A DNA stretch of 64,000 bases from Micropterix aruncella. Lineage: Eukaryota > Arthropoda > Insecta > Lepidoptera > Micropterigidae. The notes under the pieces are model-generated. The model saw only the letters and a list, made by a program, of their open reading frames with translations. It made no database searches and was not told the origin of the DNA. Shown one piece after another: positions 44,455 through 55,405 of this stretch. The position numbers were made by a program, and so were the translations under genes. Each line of letters opens with the position of its first letter. Within the stretch, counting starts at the first letter, position 1. The stretch lies in NCBI GenBank assembly GCA_944548615.1, contig OX155955.1:18255721-18319720 (forward strand), written 5' to 3'.

Positions 44455-45110
44455 ATAGCTAATAAAGGGGCCCTTGCTGAGTTAGCCACGAAGACCCATT
44501 CTGTTCAGGGTTGGTCACACTCACGGGTCAACACCCATCCGACGGCCTCCACGCTTGAAGTGCGAGCCTGGGTAGGACTCTGGCCTCAGGGTTAGTTTCC
44601 CCTAGGAATCAAACTTCTGGCGCTCCTGGACGGTCTGCGCACCGTGCGGCGTAAGACAATCGATTGCCCACTCTGACTAACAGTCGGGGGAGTCTGGAAG
44701 CAGTACTGTTTCCTATAGAGCGGGGGTGGTTGCGGACCTTACGGCGACTGCTCTTGAAACGACCATGGGCTACCCGATCCTGGATGAACAGCCAGGCAAA
44801 GGATGCCGTGGTCCGCGATAGATTCACTATACACCGTTTCACCGCTTCGTAAGGGAGAGGACCGCGCAAGCGACCTCGAACTCATAACCAATAGAGAGAA
44901 TGGAGTAATCTGGTCGCAATTGGAAGTAAGGGCGTGAGTGTAAGCCCGCTGGGTAACACTCCTGGCTATCTCGCGGTTAAGGCGTTGGCCACTTTATGCT
45001 TGGAGGCCGCCGGATGGGTGTTGACTCGTGAGTGTGACCCACCCAGAACAAATTGGTCTTCATGGCCAACTCTGCAAGGGCCCATTAGCTTCCCAATAAG
45101 GTGGTTAGAA
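44455..45110 (-). repeat. GC-rich repeat family A, copy 4
   Basis: Inverted copy closely matching 32166-32765 and 48535-48990, for example TTCTGGCGCTCCTGGACGGT and CTATCTCGCGGTTAAGGCG. The minus-strand frame 44609-44869 is homologous to the 32330 and 48672 frames. An extra piece around 44870-44990 gives this copy a fuller length. Confidence 0.75.
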
Positions 45111-45239
45111 TAAATCAGAAACCCCAAACTTTCCTGGCAAGTAAAGAACCCCCGACGCCAATTCATAGTATAATTGTAGTATTTTCCGTGATATTGAAAT
45201 AGCATTTTTTACAAAAAAATATGTAGTATTTTCTTAAAT

Positions 45240-45990
45240 ATGGCGGAGTTTAAATACTATATACGTCGCTTGTATACGAGGTATTCCAACCAAATTTTTT
45301 TACTTGATTTCGATTACCAAAACTTGATTTCGGTCCAACAAGGTGGCTGTGTACAAAATTTCAAGTCTCTAATATTTCTATATGGAAATATGACTAGTGC
45401 GCCCTCTGATGGACCGCTTTCAACTACAATTTTTTGAAGTCGTGCCATGACCGAATAATGCCTGCATACCAAATATCAGCTCGATCGGATGAAATGTTTA
45501 CGCGCTATCGTGGAGGAATACACACACACAGACTCACAGGATCAACATGGATATTTCCGTCTTCATTTCGATTTTTACTTTCCTGTTTAAGGAAAGTATT
45601 GTGGACGCACTTCTGTGTGTCTGTGTGTATTCTCCGACGAAAGCACCGCAACGCTTCATCCGATTGAGCTGAAATTTGGCATACAGGCATCATTTGGTCA
45701 TGGCATGAGCTGAAAAGATTGTGGTTGAAATCCGTATACTCAGGGTTGGCTCCCGACGAGGTAACTCCTCAACGGTCAACAGCAGAGACCCAAAATTTTG
45801 TGTACGCATTCAATTATGATAGCATCTTCCAAGTTTCACTATGACTTGGCTGACAAACCCTGGTTTGGCTCCCGATGAGGGAACACCTCAACGGTCAACG
45901 ACAGATACCCAAAATTGGAGGGTGGTAGGATTTATGAAAATAATATTCAGATGAATTAGGTTCATGGCTACTTGACAGGAAAGTCTTGTG
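45240..45990. repeat. Family B copies in head-to-head array, plus family C fragment
   Basis: 45240-45570 runs forward (GTGCGCCCTCTGATGGACCG, CACACACACAGACTCACA). 45580-45735 is the inverted start of another family B copy (GGAAAGTATTGTGGACGCAC, AAATTTGGCATACAGGCATC). 45735-45925 contains two inverted family C units (CCCGACGAGG, CTCAACGGTCAAC). The end (45926-45990) inverts the 35085-35140 terminus. Confidence 0.65.
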
Positions 45991-46084
45991 GTGACACAAC
46001 CGATTTTTTTATGGTATTCACAATACTTGGTCTGGGAAAGTAAAACAATTAGGTAGATTCTTTAAGAAAAAGCTAGAAGAACAT

Positions 46085-46385
46085 GTAGATATTATGATAG
46101 ATGGTGAGATAGGTTAGGTTGCCTGATCCTACATTGTAAGGTTCCGGGTTCTATTCCTGGCTGGGTCACCATTTTCCGTTGGGATACAATTAACCGAATT
46201 GCATTTCAAATCGTTGATCGAATGCAATAACAAGACACACACTTACACACATATTATACGTACACATACATTTAAACACTTCATAGTAGGGTTGGTTGGA
46301 AGAGATTGTCGTATGATAATAAACCCGACCATCCTGAAATTTCCCAATGAAAAGTAGAAACAAACAAATAAATTAATAGTAGGTA
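46085..46385 (+). repeat. tRNA-derived SINE-like element
   Basis: GGTTCTATTCC in AAGGTTCCGGGTTCTATTCC fits a B box; the 3' part contains GGTTGGAAGAGATTGTCGTA, like LINE-derived SINE tails that carry a GGAAGAGAT...ATAA phrase. The A box is poorly preserved. Confidence 0.45.
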
Positions 46386-46419
46386 TAAACACATTTTTAA
46401 AAACAAGCTTTTATTAACC

Positions 46420-46870
46420 CAACCCTGGGTGTAGCAGCCCCTTTGCAACGGGCTATCAAAATTAAATGCGTATACAACATTTGCTGTCTGTGCTGTCCCC
46501 TCGTCGGTAGTCGACCCTGGGCACAGCGGCCATGTCATGGTGAAACTTAGAACGGGCTTTTATAATTAAAAGAATATACAAAATTTCGTGACTGCGCTAT
46601 TGACCGTTAAGGAGTCACCTCGTCGGGAGCCAATCCTGGGCTCAGCAGCCATGTCATGTTGAAACTTACAATGAGCTATCATCATTGAATGCGTATACAA
46701 ACTTTCGTGTGGGGGCTGTTGACAGTTGAGGAGTCCCCTCGTCGGGAGACGGGAGAATCCTGGGTGCTGAATCAGGTTATGCTCACCATATAAAATGCAC
46801 TGTCATCGGAACTGAACCAACATGTAAAATTTCAACTTCATATGATAAGAGAAAGTGGTTATAATTCTGC
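46420..46870 (+). repeat. Family C tandem repeat element
   Basis: Units of about 120 bp each contain TGACCGTT(G/A)AGGAGT, CCTCGTCGGGAGCCAA, CCTGGGTGCAGCAGCCATG and GGTGAAACTTAGAACGGGCT. Two to three units occur here; the same units recur at 53935-54320 and, inverted, at 45735-45925. Confidence 0.7.
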
Positions 46871-46883
46871 TCGCAAGATTTGA

Positions 46884-47240
46884 CCTATTTATTTTTTTTT
46901 TATTTATTTGTCGAGTGGGGCTTTTCTGATGTCTTTATGAGCCTTGTAACACTGCGACCATTGCTGATCTATTGTGTTCGCCACCTACTATAGTTCTGCG
47001 CTAAGCCTCGTGTCATTTAAGAACCGCAGCAGGCTTTTGGCGCCAGATTGTTTTACCTCCTCAGGTTGGAGGTAATGACCACCCAAGTTGGTGTATCTTT
47101 TACGCATCAGCGGGCCACACTCGCACATGAGGTGCTGGGGAGTTTTCTCTGCTCCTTGGCAGAACCTGCACATTGTTGTGTCTCTGAGCTTGAGGTTGAA
47201 CATGTGTTTGTTCAGGGAGATTTGACTTAAACAAACATAC
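46884..47240 (-). pseudogene. 5'-truncated LINE, C-terminal CCHC-like end
   Basis: On the minus strand, SLNKHMFNLKLRDTTMCRFC, then PQHLMCECG and KRYTNLG match the end of R1/I/jockey-type ORF2 proteins, which have a C-x2-C...H...C motif. It ends at a stop, and the 3' UTR terminates in an A-rich AAATAAATAAAAAAA tail near 46890-46912. The rest of the element is missing. Confidence 0.72.
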
Positions 47241-47829
47241 TGACAAAAATTGCTAGCTAAATAAAATCTTGTAATAAAAGCCGCCAAAAGCGGGCATGAC
47301 TAGAATACTAAAGACGTGAAAATGGCTCAAAGACTTACGACTACCTACTACCTCCTCGACTACATCAGATGCACGGCTACCACAAAATTTCCTAGGGATT
47401 TCATAAATTAATTGAAAAATCCGTTGTAATTGGACATTAGTCAATACCGGTTACCTATCGTTGCTGGTAAACAATTTCTTGGAAGTGAATTACAGCTGCA
47501 AAGTTTCCGCGAAACTTCAGTCGTAAATCTATTCCCTCACTTCGTGCTGGGCAAAATTAGACGCGGTTGCCAGTATTAAATTTCAGTTAATATAGCAGCG
47601 CGTTTTGCCAAATTTTACCTTTTTTTTTATTTTTAATTAAAGTGAATTATTTGCCTAGGTTACCTAAATATTCGTACGTAATATCGTAAAGTTTCAAACT
47701 CGAAATAACCCCAAGCTAAGTACTATAGCTAAACGGCATACGTCAATCCAAGCTTAATAAGTAGTAGAAATAAATTAATAGTTTTTAAAAAAACACTAAA
47801 AACACGCTTTTGGGCTATGATACGATATT
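47241..47829. other. Unassigned intergenic DNA
   Basis: No gene or repeat recognised. Confidence 0.35.
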
Positions 47830-48178
47830 CACATACACAAGGCTATGATAGGATACCACCATGGAATGCCAGTGCCTATCTTCCGGCTTCATCATCAGAC
47901 CTTGAAACCTAATCGTGGTCAAAGTTCATTCCAAGACTTTTATAACAAGTCAAACACAGCTATGATACGATGTTCCATCATGAAGTTCCAGTTCATATCT
48001 TCCGACTCCATCATCAGATCAGTTCGACAGTACCATGTTATTGTATTGTCATCAAAACTACATACAGCTGCCAATTTTCATGACGCTACGATCCTTGGAA
48101 GATGGTTAAATTAGTTACCTTAGATTCTATTACATAGTTACATACAAGTCGACCTAATAAAAGCGTGTTAAAAATGGC
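47830..48178 (+). repeat. Dispersed repeat with TCATCATCAGA phrases
   Basis: CTATGATAGGATACCACCAT and CTATGATACGATGTTCCATC are two related internal units, each followed by TC(G/T)..TC(C)ATCATCAGA. The end ACCTAATAAAAGCGTGTTAA has the look of a fixed 3' terminus. Non-coding. Confidence 0.5.
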
Positions 48179-48534
48179 ATACTTTTGTACAACGATGGTA
48201 AAGCCTGCGCCCCTGTAACCTTGCTGCGTCATCCTGTTCGCCTGCGAACATTCGCTTAGATTTTATTTAATTTTTTATATTTTTATTTGCAAATTTACTA
48301 TAACAATTTCTCAACATCTTCTTCATTAAAGTGTCTTTTAATTTAAAATATCATACAAAAATTAAATGGAACAGGCACTGCCTAGTTAGGAGTGATGCAA
48401 AATCATAGTGTAAAAATAATTCCTATATATTTTTTCAATTAATAAATAAAAAACAAACAAAAATGTTGAATCAATCCCAATGCCGCTGCATTCATGTATA
48501 TTTGGCACTTAGCACTTATATATACTGTGGCAAC
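48179..48534. other. Unassigned; possible LINE 3' UTR piece
   Basis: 48365-48420 (ACAGGCACTGCCTAGTTAGG) resembles 26948-26970 (ACAGGCTCTGCCTAGTGAGG) from the CR1 3' UTR. Otherwise AT-rich and unremarkable. Confidence 0.35.
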
Positions 48535-48985
48535 TTGGGTTGTCGACTACAGCGGGCGAGCCCGTCACCTCAGGAAGTTTTAACGATTAGTCGTTCTATC
48601 TCCCTGGAGTGAGCGCAAAAGACTTGAGGACAATACAGACCACCATCTAGCTACGTCACAAGCCCGTAAGAGTGTTACCCGGCGGACCTAGACTCACGCC
48701 CTTACTTCCAATTGTGACCAGATTACTCCAGTCTCTCGATTGGTTACGAGTTCGAGGTCGCTTGCGCGGTCCTCTCCCTTACGAAGCGGTGAAACGGTGT
48801 TTACCGAATCTATCGCGGACCACAGCATCCCTTGCCCGGCTGTTCACCCAGGATCGGGTAGCCGATGGTCGTTTCAAGAGCAGTCGACTGTTAGTCAGAG
48901 TGCACAGTCGATTAGCTTACGCCGCACGGTGCGCAGACCGTCCAGGAGCGCCAGAAGGTTGATTCCCAGGGGAAACTAACCAGGC
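48535..48985 (+). repeat. GC-rich repeat family A, copy 5
   Basis: Forward copy close to 32166-32765 but with a deletion in the middle and at the 3' end. The frame 48672-48962 retains PYEAVKRC, LFTQDRVADGRFKSS and CADRPGAPEG. A GCCAAACT...AGTTTGGC hairpin follows at 48984-49011. Confidence 0.75.
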
Positions 48986-49940
48986 CAAACTACTGTGGCA
49001 GTTTGGCCTATTATCCGAATATGCTCGATTATGAACTTATTTTTAACAAATGACACGTTGCACATTTCGAGACGCCGTACCCCATGCGGAATAATGGGGC
49101 ATCCGTTGTGGTATTAAGATAGACGAAGTTTATTAAGAAAACGGTGATGTCGCGGCGGTGATAGCTCCCAACTTCTCGTTTCCCTTTATTCGCGCTCCTT
49201 CCTCTCATAATATTAGGTACCTACCCAGCCTCTCATTAGGAACAAAGACCATCTGATTGCGTGATGTTCATCGCTAGCGTACCAGATTAACCGACCAACT
49301 TTAAGAATATCCCCAAGAAAGCTGAAGGTTGGCAATTGAAAATCAAAATCCTTCCATTTAAAAATAAACATCTCAAATATCTCACACGGAAAACTACCTT
49401 ATCAACGATTCCCTTTTCCGGCGAATTTCGCTAAGCCGCTGAATATGGCAAAATGCTTTAAAAATGATCGCGTAAGAAAAAACCTTTCAGATTTTTTCTG
49501 GCTTCAAAGCGACTCCGAGACTAAGTAAGCAAAGTTTGCAAATGTTTGCGAGCTAAGCCCCCTCTTATGACGGCATGTATAAGAGCTTGTTCTCTTAGGA
49601 AATTGCTTACCTTCCTAATTTTACATTGCAAAAACGAAATCTTAATATGGAAGAAGCGGAAAATATAAATACATATTTTTTTCATTTCCTATTTAAATTG
49701 CTGAATTTTATTGTTAATTGATTGAGCTTTGATATCAGCTATTGTTATAGAGTACACACTACAAAGATACACACTACAAAGATACATAAACGATTTGATA
49801 ATATCCTAGTAACATGCATAGATACTTTTTTTTTCATTTTGATATCCTAGTCCGTCATTAGGTAGGTACATCTTCGATCTGGAATCCGCAGTGTACAAGC
49901 TTTTTATAAAAAACGTCTCAAAACCCTTTATGAGGTATTT
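48986..49940. other. Unassigned intergenic DNA
   Basis: No supported gene. A short exact dodecamer-scale repeat, ACACACTACAAAGATACA, occurs twice near 49755-49785. Confidence 0.35.
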
Positions 49941-49941
49941 A

Positions 49942-50135
49942 TAATAATAATAATAATAATAATTAAACGCTTTATTTGCTTTAACAAAAAGGCGAGCTTA
50001 TTGCCTAAAAGCAATATCTTACAGCTAACCTTAATGTATCTTACAGCTAACGTATTTCAAATACCGTGAGCGTCAAATTTCAAATATCTTACAGCTAACG
50101 TATTTCAAATACCGTGAACGCTTAAGGGGGTATTC
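49942..50135 (-). mobile_element. LINE 3' end (minus) with duplicated UTR segment
   Basis: (ATA)n followed by TTAAACGCTTTATT and AGGCGAGCTTATTGCC is the reverse complement of 3655-3749. Beyond it, ATCTTACAGCTAACGTATTT with CAAATACCGTGA occurs twice in tandem (50039 and 50086 region). Confidence 0.5.
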
Positions 50136-50730
50136 TGGTATAAAGGCCTAAATTTTAGGCGTTTTTCCGTGAAGGTTAAAAAAAACATTTTTCAATACAT
50201 TTTTTTAAAATATCTTCATTGACGTTTCAATAATACAAAAAAAAATCAGCAACAAAAACTAAAAATTCAAAGAGTTAATGGCTAGTGAAGTGGGGGCAAA
50301 AAAAAAAGTGCGTTCTGGTTGACATGTTTCCAACCCTTGTAGTGTTATGAAACAAAGAAAATTAAAAAACATCTTGATTGGTAAGGACGTCGCTATGGCC
50401 CGGACCTCAAAAAGAACGATATTCGTTTTTTTCCGCAAAATGGCGACGTTTAAAAAATAATGCTTTTTGCCAATGTATTTTATTTTTTCATTATTTTAAA
50501 AATGGTATTTTTTTTTGAAATCCGTGGTCTCGGATACAGAGGGATAAGCAAAGATGATTTTCACCAAATTTCAAATAAATCGTTTAATTAGAACTTGAGA
50601 TATCATGTCAACTAGTTCGAAAAAAGTAGTTTCGAGAAAAAAGAGTTTAAAGTAGATACAATAAATTCATGTACTGTACACAAATGTGAACTCAAAAAAA
50701 TGTAAAATGATAATCGAAATACCACATTAA
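50136..50730. other. Unassigned, homopolymer-rich
   Basis: A- and T-tract rich DNA beginning GGGGGTATTCTGGT; a similar GGGGGAGCCTGGTTTAT is at 62721, so it may be the end of a dispersed repeat. No gene. Confidence 0.35.
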
Positions 50731-50737
50731 TAGCGTG

Positions 50738-51075
50738 AAAATATTATGCTCACTAAAATGTATATGTATACCAATTTTCATGGCGATCGGTTGAGCGGTG
50801 AAAAGGTTCATGTGCTGCAGTGCCATATCGTGGCGAGTTACAATAAAGTTATGCGAAAATATTATGCGGACTCAAATGTCTATGTTTACCAATTTTTTTG
50901 GCGATCGGTTAAGCGGTTAAGAAGGTGATGTGCTGCAGGGCCATCTAGTGGTAAGTTACATCAAAGCGGATGAAACCGTTCCCCATGAAAAAATACATAT
51001 ATGTGCCAACTTTCATGGTGACCGGTTAAACGGTTTCGGAATCTAGATAGATAGATATACCAACATTCATATTTA
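50738..51075 (+). repeat. 118-bp tandem repeat
   Basis: Two units (50738-50855, 50856-50973) share AAAATATTATG, ACCAATTTT...GGCGATCGGTT and GTGCTGCAG(T/G)GCCAT, and a third partial unit continues to about 51060 (CATGGTGACCGGTTAAACGG). The frame through it is incidental. Confidence 0.75.
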
Positions 51076-53035
51076 TATATATAGATTAATGCATATAGGG
51101 TTCATTGACACTGTTATCAAAATAATACGTTTCATTTTAAAGGTTGTACGTCTGAAATTAAACTGAAACGTAAGAAGTTTTCGTGCCGCTGCCAACTAAT
51201 TTACTTCCAGTAAATTTGTTCACTTACTTGTAGTTTGTTTACTGCGGAGTTTTGGCGGTTTCCTACATCCGGTGCGGTTTGTGGAAATTTTAAAGCGAGA
51301 AGGTTCAGTATAAGGAATCTGTGATGTTCAAAAGTTTTCTTCGTATAGATAGATACTAGTGGATGAGACACGTAAATAACAATACAATGGCGGACCATGT
51401 AATCCACATTCCCCAATTTTCTTTGTTTTATTACACGATTAAAAAAATAAGTGAAAAGTAAACTTTTTACTCAACATATTGTACGACTTTAGAGAGTAAC
51501 TTAGTACTTCTTAATGTAATATAAAATGTATGCTTGAAGTCAACACTACTTATCAACACTACTGTGACTTGATTAGCATATTATCGATCCGTTATCATCA
51601 GGGAATCGAAATCTCAAATAGTCAAAGGGTTATTAAGATACGGATACACTAGTCCCACGTACGCAACGTGCGCAACGCATTATGACATCTGGACCGTTGA
51701 ATTTGCAAGAAAGAAGACACACTCTCTCACACGCGTCCCACGCAATAGTGAAAATATCTTATTCAAGGCCTTCATTTTGTTGTAAAACATTGAGCATTGA
51801 ATCATATTCTTCAGATAATTCAGAGCATAACTCTCTCCATGGCTTTTCATGCGATTTTATTATTGTGTTCGTGCCTTATTGCCTTATTACAATATATTAA
51901 ATCATTATCCTTTTCTAAGAGAGCACTCTCCAGGTTATGATTACTACTAACTATTACCTGGCCGCACATCTGTAGACAGCGAACTATGTCCCGATAGACC
52001 CTTAACAAGCCAAAATGACAATATCATTGATCAAGGGTAGACTTTGTTATACAGGATCGTGCATTTCCATCATTCCAGTGGTTCATCAGGCTCTCCACTG
52101 CTTAGATGCGGATCAATGTGATTTTTGGCTAATATCGAAGTGGAAAATTGCCGTTGATGGAAAATATCTTAATCTCTGACAATGCTAGCTGGGCAGCGTG
52201 CGCATTATCAAGAGGACTACAAGGGGACTATACATTTATTACGGTGGTTACAGTACATTTATTTTATGTAAATAAATGGGTTTTTTATGGCCAATGGTTG
52301 GATATTTTTAAAACAGCTTAGTATTTACACTGACTACGCTAGTATGATGTCAATGTAATGTATTATACATCAAACTACCTCGGGAATAAGGCCCAATATT
52401 TACGATCCCATCACTCTCGATAAACAAGCTTAATAAAATAGGATCATGAAAGGCCGATTTTCATTATTGTTATTACAATTCTTAGCTGGTAGATAATCCT
52501 AATCCGGTCTCAGAAATAATTCACCCGATCAAAAACGAGAGGGGCTGTGGCTGCGATGGCGCGAGCGGCCGCCGTTGGCGCGGGTAGATTATGAAATTAA
52601 TACAAGTACAATTCCGAGTAATTAAACGAAGACGCCGTTGAATCTGGAAAATGATGTTGAAGGCAATTATACCGTGCGCTATACCGGGTGGACGCCGCGC
52701 TATCTGCCATTTGGCTTTTATACTACTGTAGCTAGCTACCTACGACCGCGCCAGAGGCGAGACGGCGGCGGGCGTTTTTTTAAAACTTTGGTGTCAAGGA
52801 AGAATCTTCGAGAATATGCTTAAATGAATTAATGAATGAATTGTGCCACCCCAGTCAGGAGCACTTATAAAAATCCGGGCAAGAATAAATACTCACCACT
52901 AGCAGTACAAAAATATGAAGAAAAAAAATACGTGTGGCACTCGGGGACTGCCGCGGTAAAGCTATTGCATAGCATTTTTCAACAACTTATGCAATTATAA
53001 TAATTTATTTATTTTATTTTTTCTGATATCAGATA
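51076..53035. other. Unassigned intergenic DNA
   Basis: No convincing gene. 52530-52800 is GC-rich with a 61-codon frame but no domain. 52000-52200 has no repeat partner in the window. Confidence 0.3.
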
Positions 53036-53038
53036 ACT

Positions 53039-53132
53039 GCGCTCTATCGGAAAACGTTGAAATTATTCCGAATCATTTGCGGCTGCGGAAGCAAATGATT
53101 CGGAATAATTTAAACGTCCTCCGATAGAGCGC
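53039..53132. repeat. Hairpin with 42-bp arms
   Basis: GCGCTCTATCGG...AATCATTTGC pairs with GCAAATGATTCGGAATAATT...CCGATAGAGCGC, with a 10-base loop GGCTGCGGAA and about four mismatches. This could be a small foldback element or, by shape, a miRNA-like precursor; nothing else supports the latter. Confidence 0.75.
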
Positions 53133-53139
53133 CGCGCAC

Positions 53140-53885
53140 TAATTTTTTATTCAATAAAACAAAAAAAACGGATGTTATTCAAAAAAACTACTGTACGAAA
53201 AAATCGTAGATAGAAAGATAGATAATTAAATTATCTCTAAAATGGTGCAGGTTTCATAATAATACGCCAGATAGTATTTGCGTAGTAGTCGTTTTTGTGT
53301 TCGGTTAGACCTAATTTCACAAATTAATTACACTATGTAATATAAACAAAATCTAAAATATACAAAGCTAAGAATATTAGGAAAATGTTGTTGTTTACCA
53401 TATATTTTTTTCGAATCGTAGGCAGTACTCGTTTAGACGTAATTATCAGTTTAAAATCATTAATATTCGTTAAGAAATTTCTTAATTCGGTCGCCGCGCT
53501 GGCCCTAGGCCCGCGATAAAAGCTATGCAATAGCTTAAAAATACAATTTATAAAATATTTAGTTTAAGTGAAATTGGTTCAAATTCCAAAAGAATTCCCT
53601 CCTGCGATGGGTCTTTTTCTTCTATTTCAGATCGTAGCATTATCTCATACATATATTAAGGCGTTTACATAGATAGAGTCGGTGTGATACGCGACGAAAG
53701 ATAGGTAATAGTGAATGTTTCAGAGATTTTGAGGCATATCTGATGATTTTCTTGGAATTAGTGTCAAATTTATTAAAAAAAAATATATATTGCTGTTTTT
53801 ATAAAATCGACTTAAAAATCTAGTTGATACAAGGTATTATATACATACGAAATTTCGCTTTGTTCTTCATAATAGAGAACATTTT
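53140..53885. other. Unassigned intergenic DNA
   Basis: AT-rich, nothing recognised. Confidence 0.4.
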
Positions 53886-53888
53886 AAC

Positions 53889-54582
53889 AAAAAAAAAAAC
53901 CGACTCCTATTTTTTTTATATAAGTGCAGCAGCCATATCATGGTGATATTTAGAACGGGCTACCATAATTGAATGCGTATACAAAATGTTGTGTCTGTAC
54001 TGTTGACCGTTAAGGAGTTCCATCGTTGGAAGCCAACCCTGGGCGCCGCAGTCCTGTCTTGGTAAAACTTAGAACGACCTGTCGTAATTGAATATATAAT
54101 ATACAAAATTTTGTGTCTGTGCTATTGACCATTAAGGAGATCCCTCGTCGGTAGCCAACCCTGGGTGCAGCAGCCATGTCATGGTGAAACTTAGAACAGG
54201 CTGCATGAGTATACAACATCATAACTGAATGAGTATACAAAATTTCGCGCCTGCGCTGTTGACCGTTGAGGAATACCCTCGTCGGGAGCCAACCCAGGGT
54301 GTAGAATCAGGTCATGCTTACCATAAAAAAATGTATTGTCATCGGAATTGAACTAACATATAAATTTTCAACTTCATATGATAATATTTTAGGAGTTCCT
54401 TCAATTTCTCACGGATCCCATCATCAGAACAGGATTTTGATAAAAATGGGACCAATCTGTAAGTAGGTACATCCTTTCAGATAAAAAAAGACTTTTCCTG
54501 GAAGTTCTGGGATAAGAAACATTTTTAAAAAAATGATGCAACCGAATTGATAACCTCCTCCTTTTTTTGAAGTCGTTAAAAA
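53889..54582 (+). mobile_element. Family C element with imperfect inverted ends
   Basis: Starts AAAAACCGACTCCTATTTTT and ends in ...CTTTTTTTGAAGTCGTTAAA, imperfect inverted ends. Inside are three tandem family C units spaced about 123-135 bp (GACCGTTAAGGAG at 54004, 54127, 54261) and GATCCCATCATCAGAAC near 54415. Non-coding; resembles non-autonomous elements common in lepidopteran DNA, by my recollection. Confidence 0.6.
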
Positions 54583-54834
54583 AATGCATCGCTGTTCTAG
54601 TTATCGGCTATATAATAATAATGACGATATTCAGTTTTGATATTTTCATTTTTCATTTTCTATCAATCATTTAAACATTTTCATTATTATACTCATAAAC
54701 CACTAGTAATATTAAGAAATGATTTACCACAAAGTTGGAGGTAATATTTTTAGGATTCTAGAAAACTTGAAAATATTGTTCTATTCAACTCTTGCCTACC
54801 TACTGGAGCAGAACTAAATTGTATACATTTGTAT

Positions 54835-55405
54835 AGCAGAATTTAAATATTATTAATGCAGCTTGTATATGAGATATTCAAACCGAAATTTCACAACGTG
54901 TATCTGTGTACCAAACTTCAAGTCCGTAAGTCCAATATTTTAAGGATGATTTATGATTAGTGCGCCCCCTGGTGGACCGATTTCAACCACAATCTTTTCA
55001 ACTCTTGCCTACCTGCTGGAGCAGAAGTAAATTGTATTTTATTGTATTGCTATGACTAAATGATACCTCCATACCAAATTTCAGCTCAATCGGATGAAGC
55101 GTGTGGGTGCTATCCATACACACATTCACAAAAGACACACACATACTTCAGTCTGGAAATGGTCCTAATCGTCTCAGGGGGGCTCAAAATATATATTTAT
55201 TATTTATTTAAGAATTAATTACTATGAAACATTAATTAGCTTATAAAAATAACAGGAGCCGAATGGCAAAACCTTAACCTTTTGCTTATTTGTTTCTGTC
55301 ACCCAACTGGGACTAGCCCGTTCTAGGGTGGACATATTTCCGTCCATGTTGATTTTTTCTGCGGGTTCACAATACTTTCCCTCCTGGACGGTCGCAAAGG
55401 CCGGG
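54835..55405 (+). repeat. Dispersed repeat family B, copy
   Basis: GTGCGCCCCCTGGTGGACCG, ACCACAATCTTTTCAACTCT and AATTTCAGCTCAATCGGATG are shared with 35085-35665 and 45240-45570. An extra 140-bp stretch (55185-55325) interrupts it before TTCACAATACTTTCC. The phrase TGCCTAC...GGAGCAGAA repeats at 54793 and 55007. Confidence 0.7.

Noticed and set aside
46092..46170. Possible tRNA gene
   Set aside because: The B box is convincing but the A box and acceptor stem are not; better seen as a SINE head.
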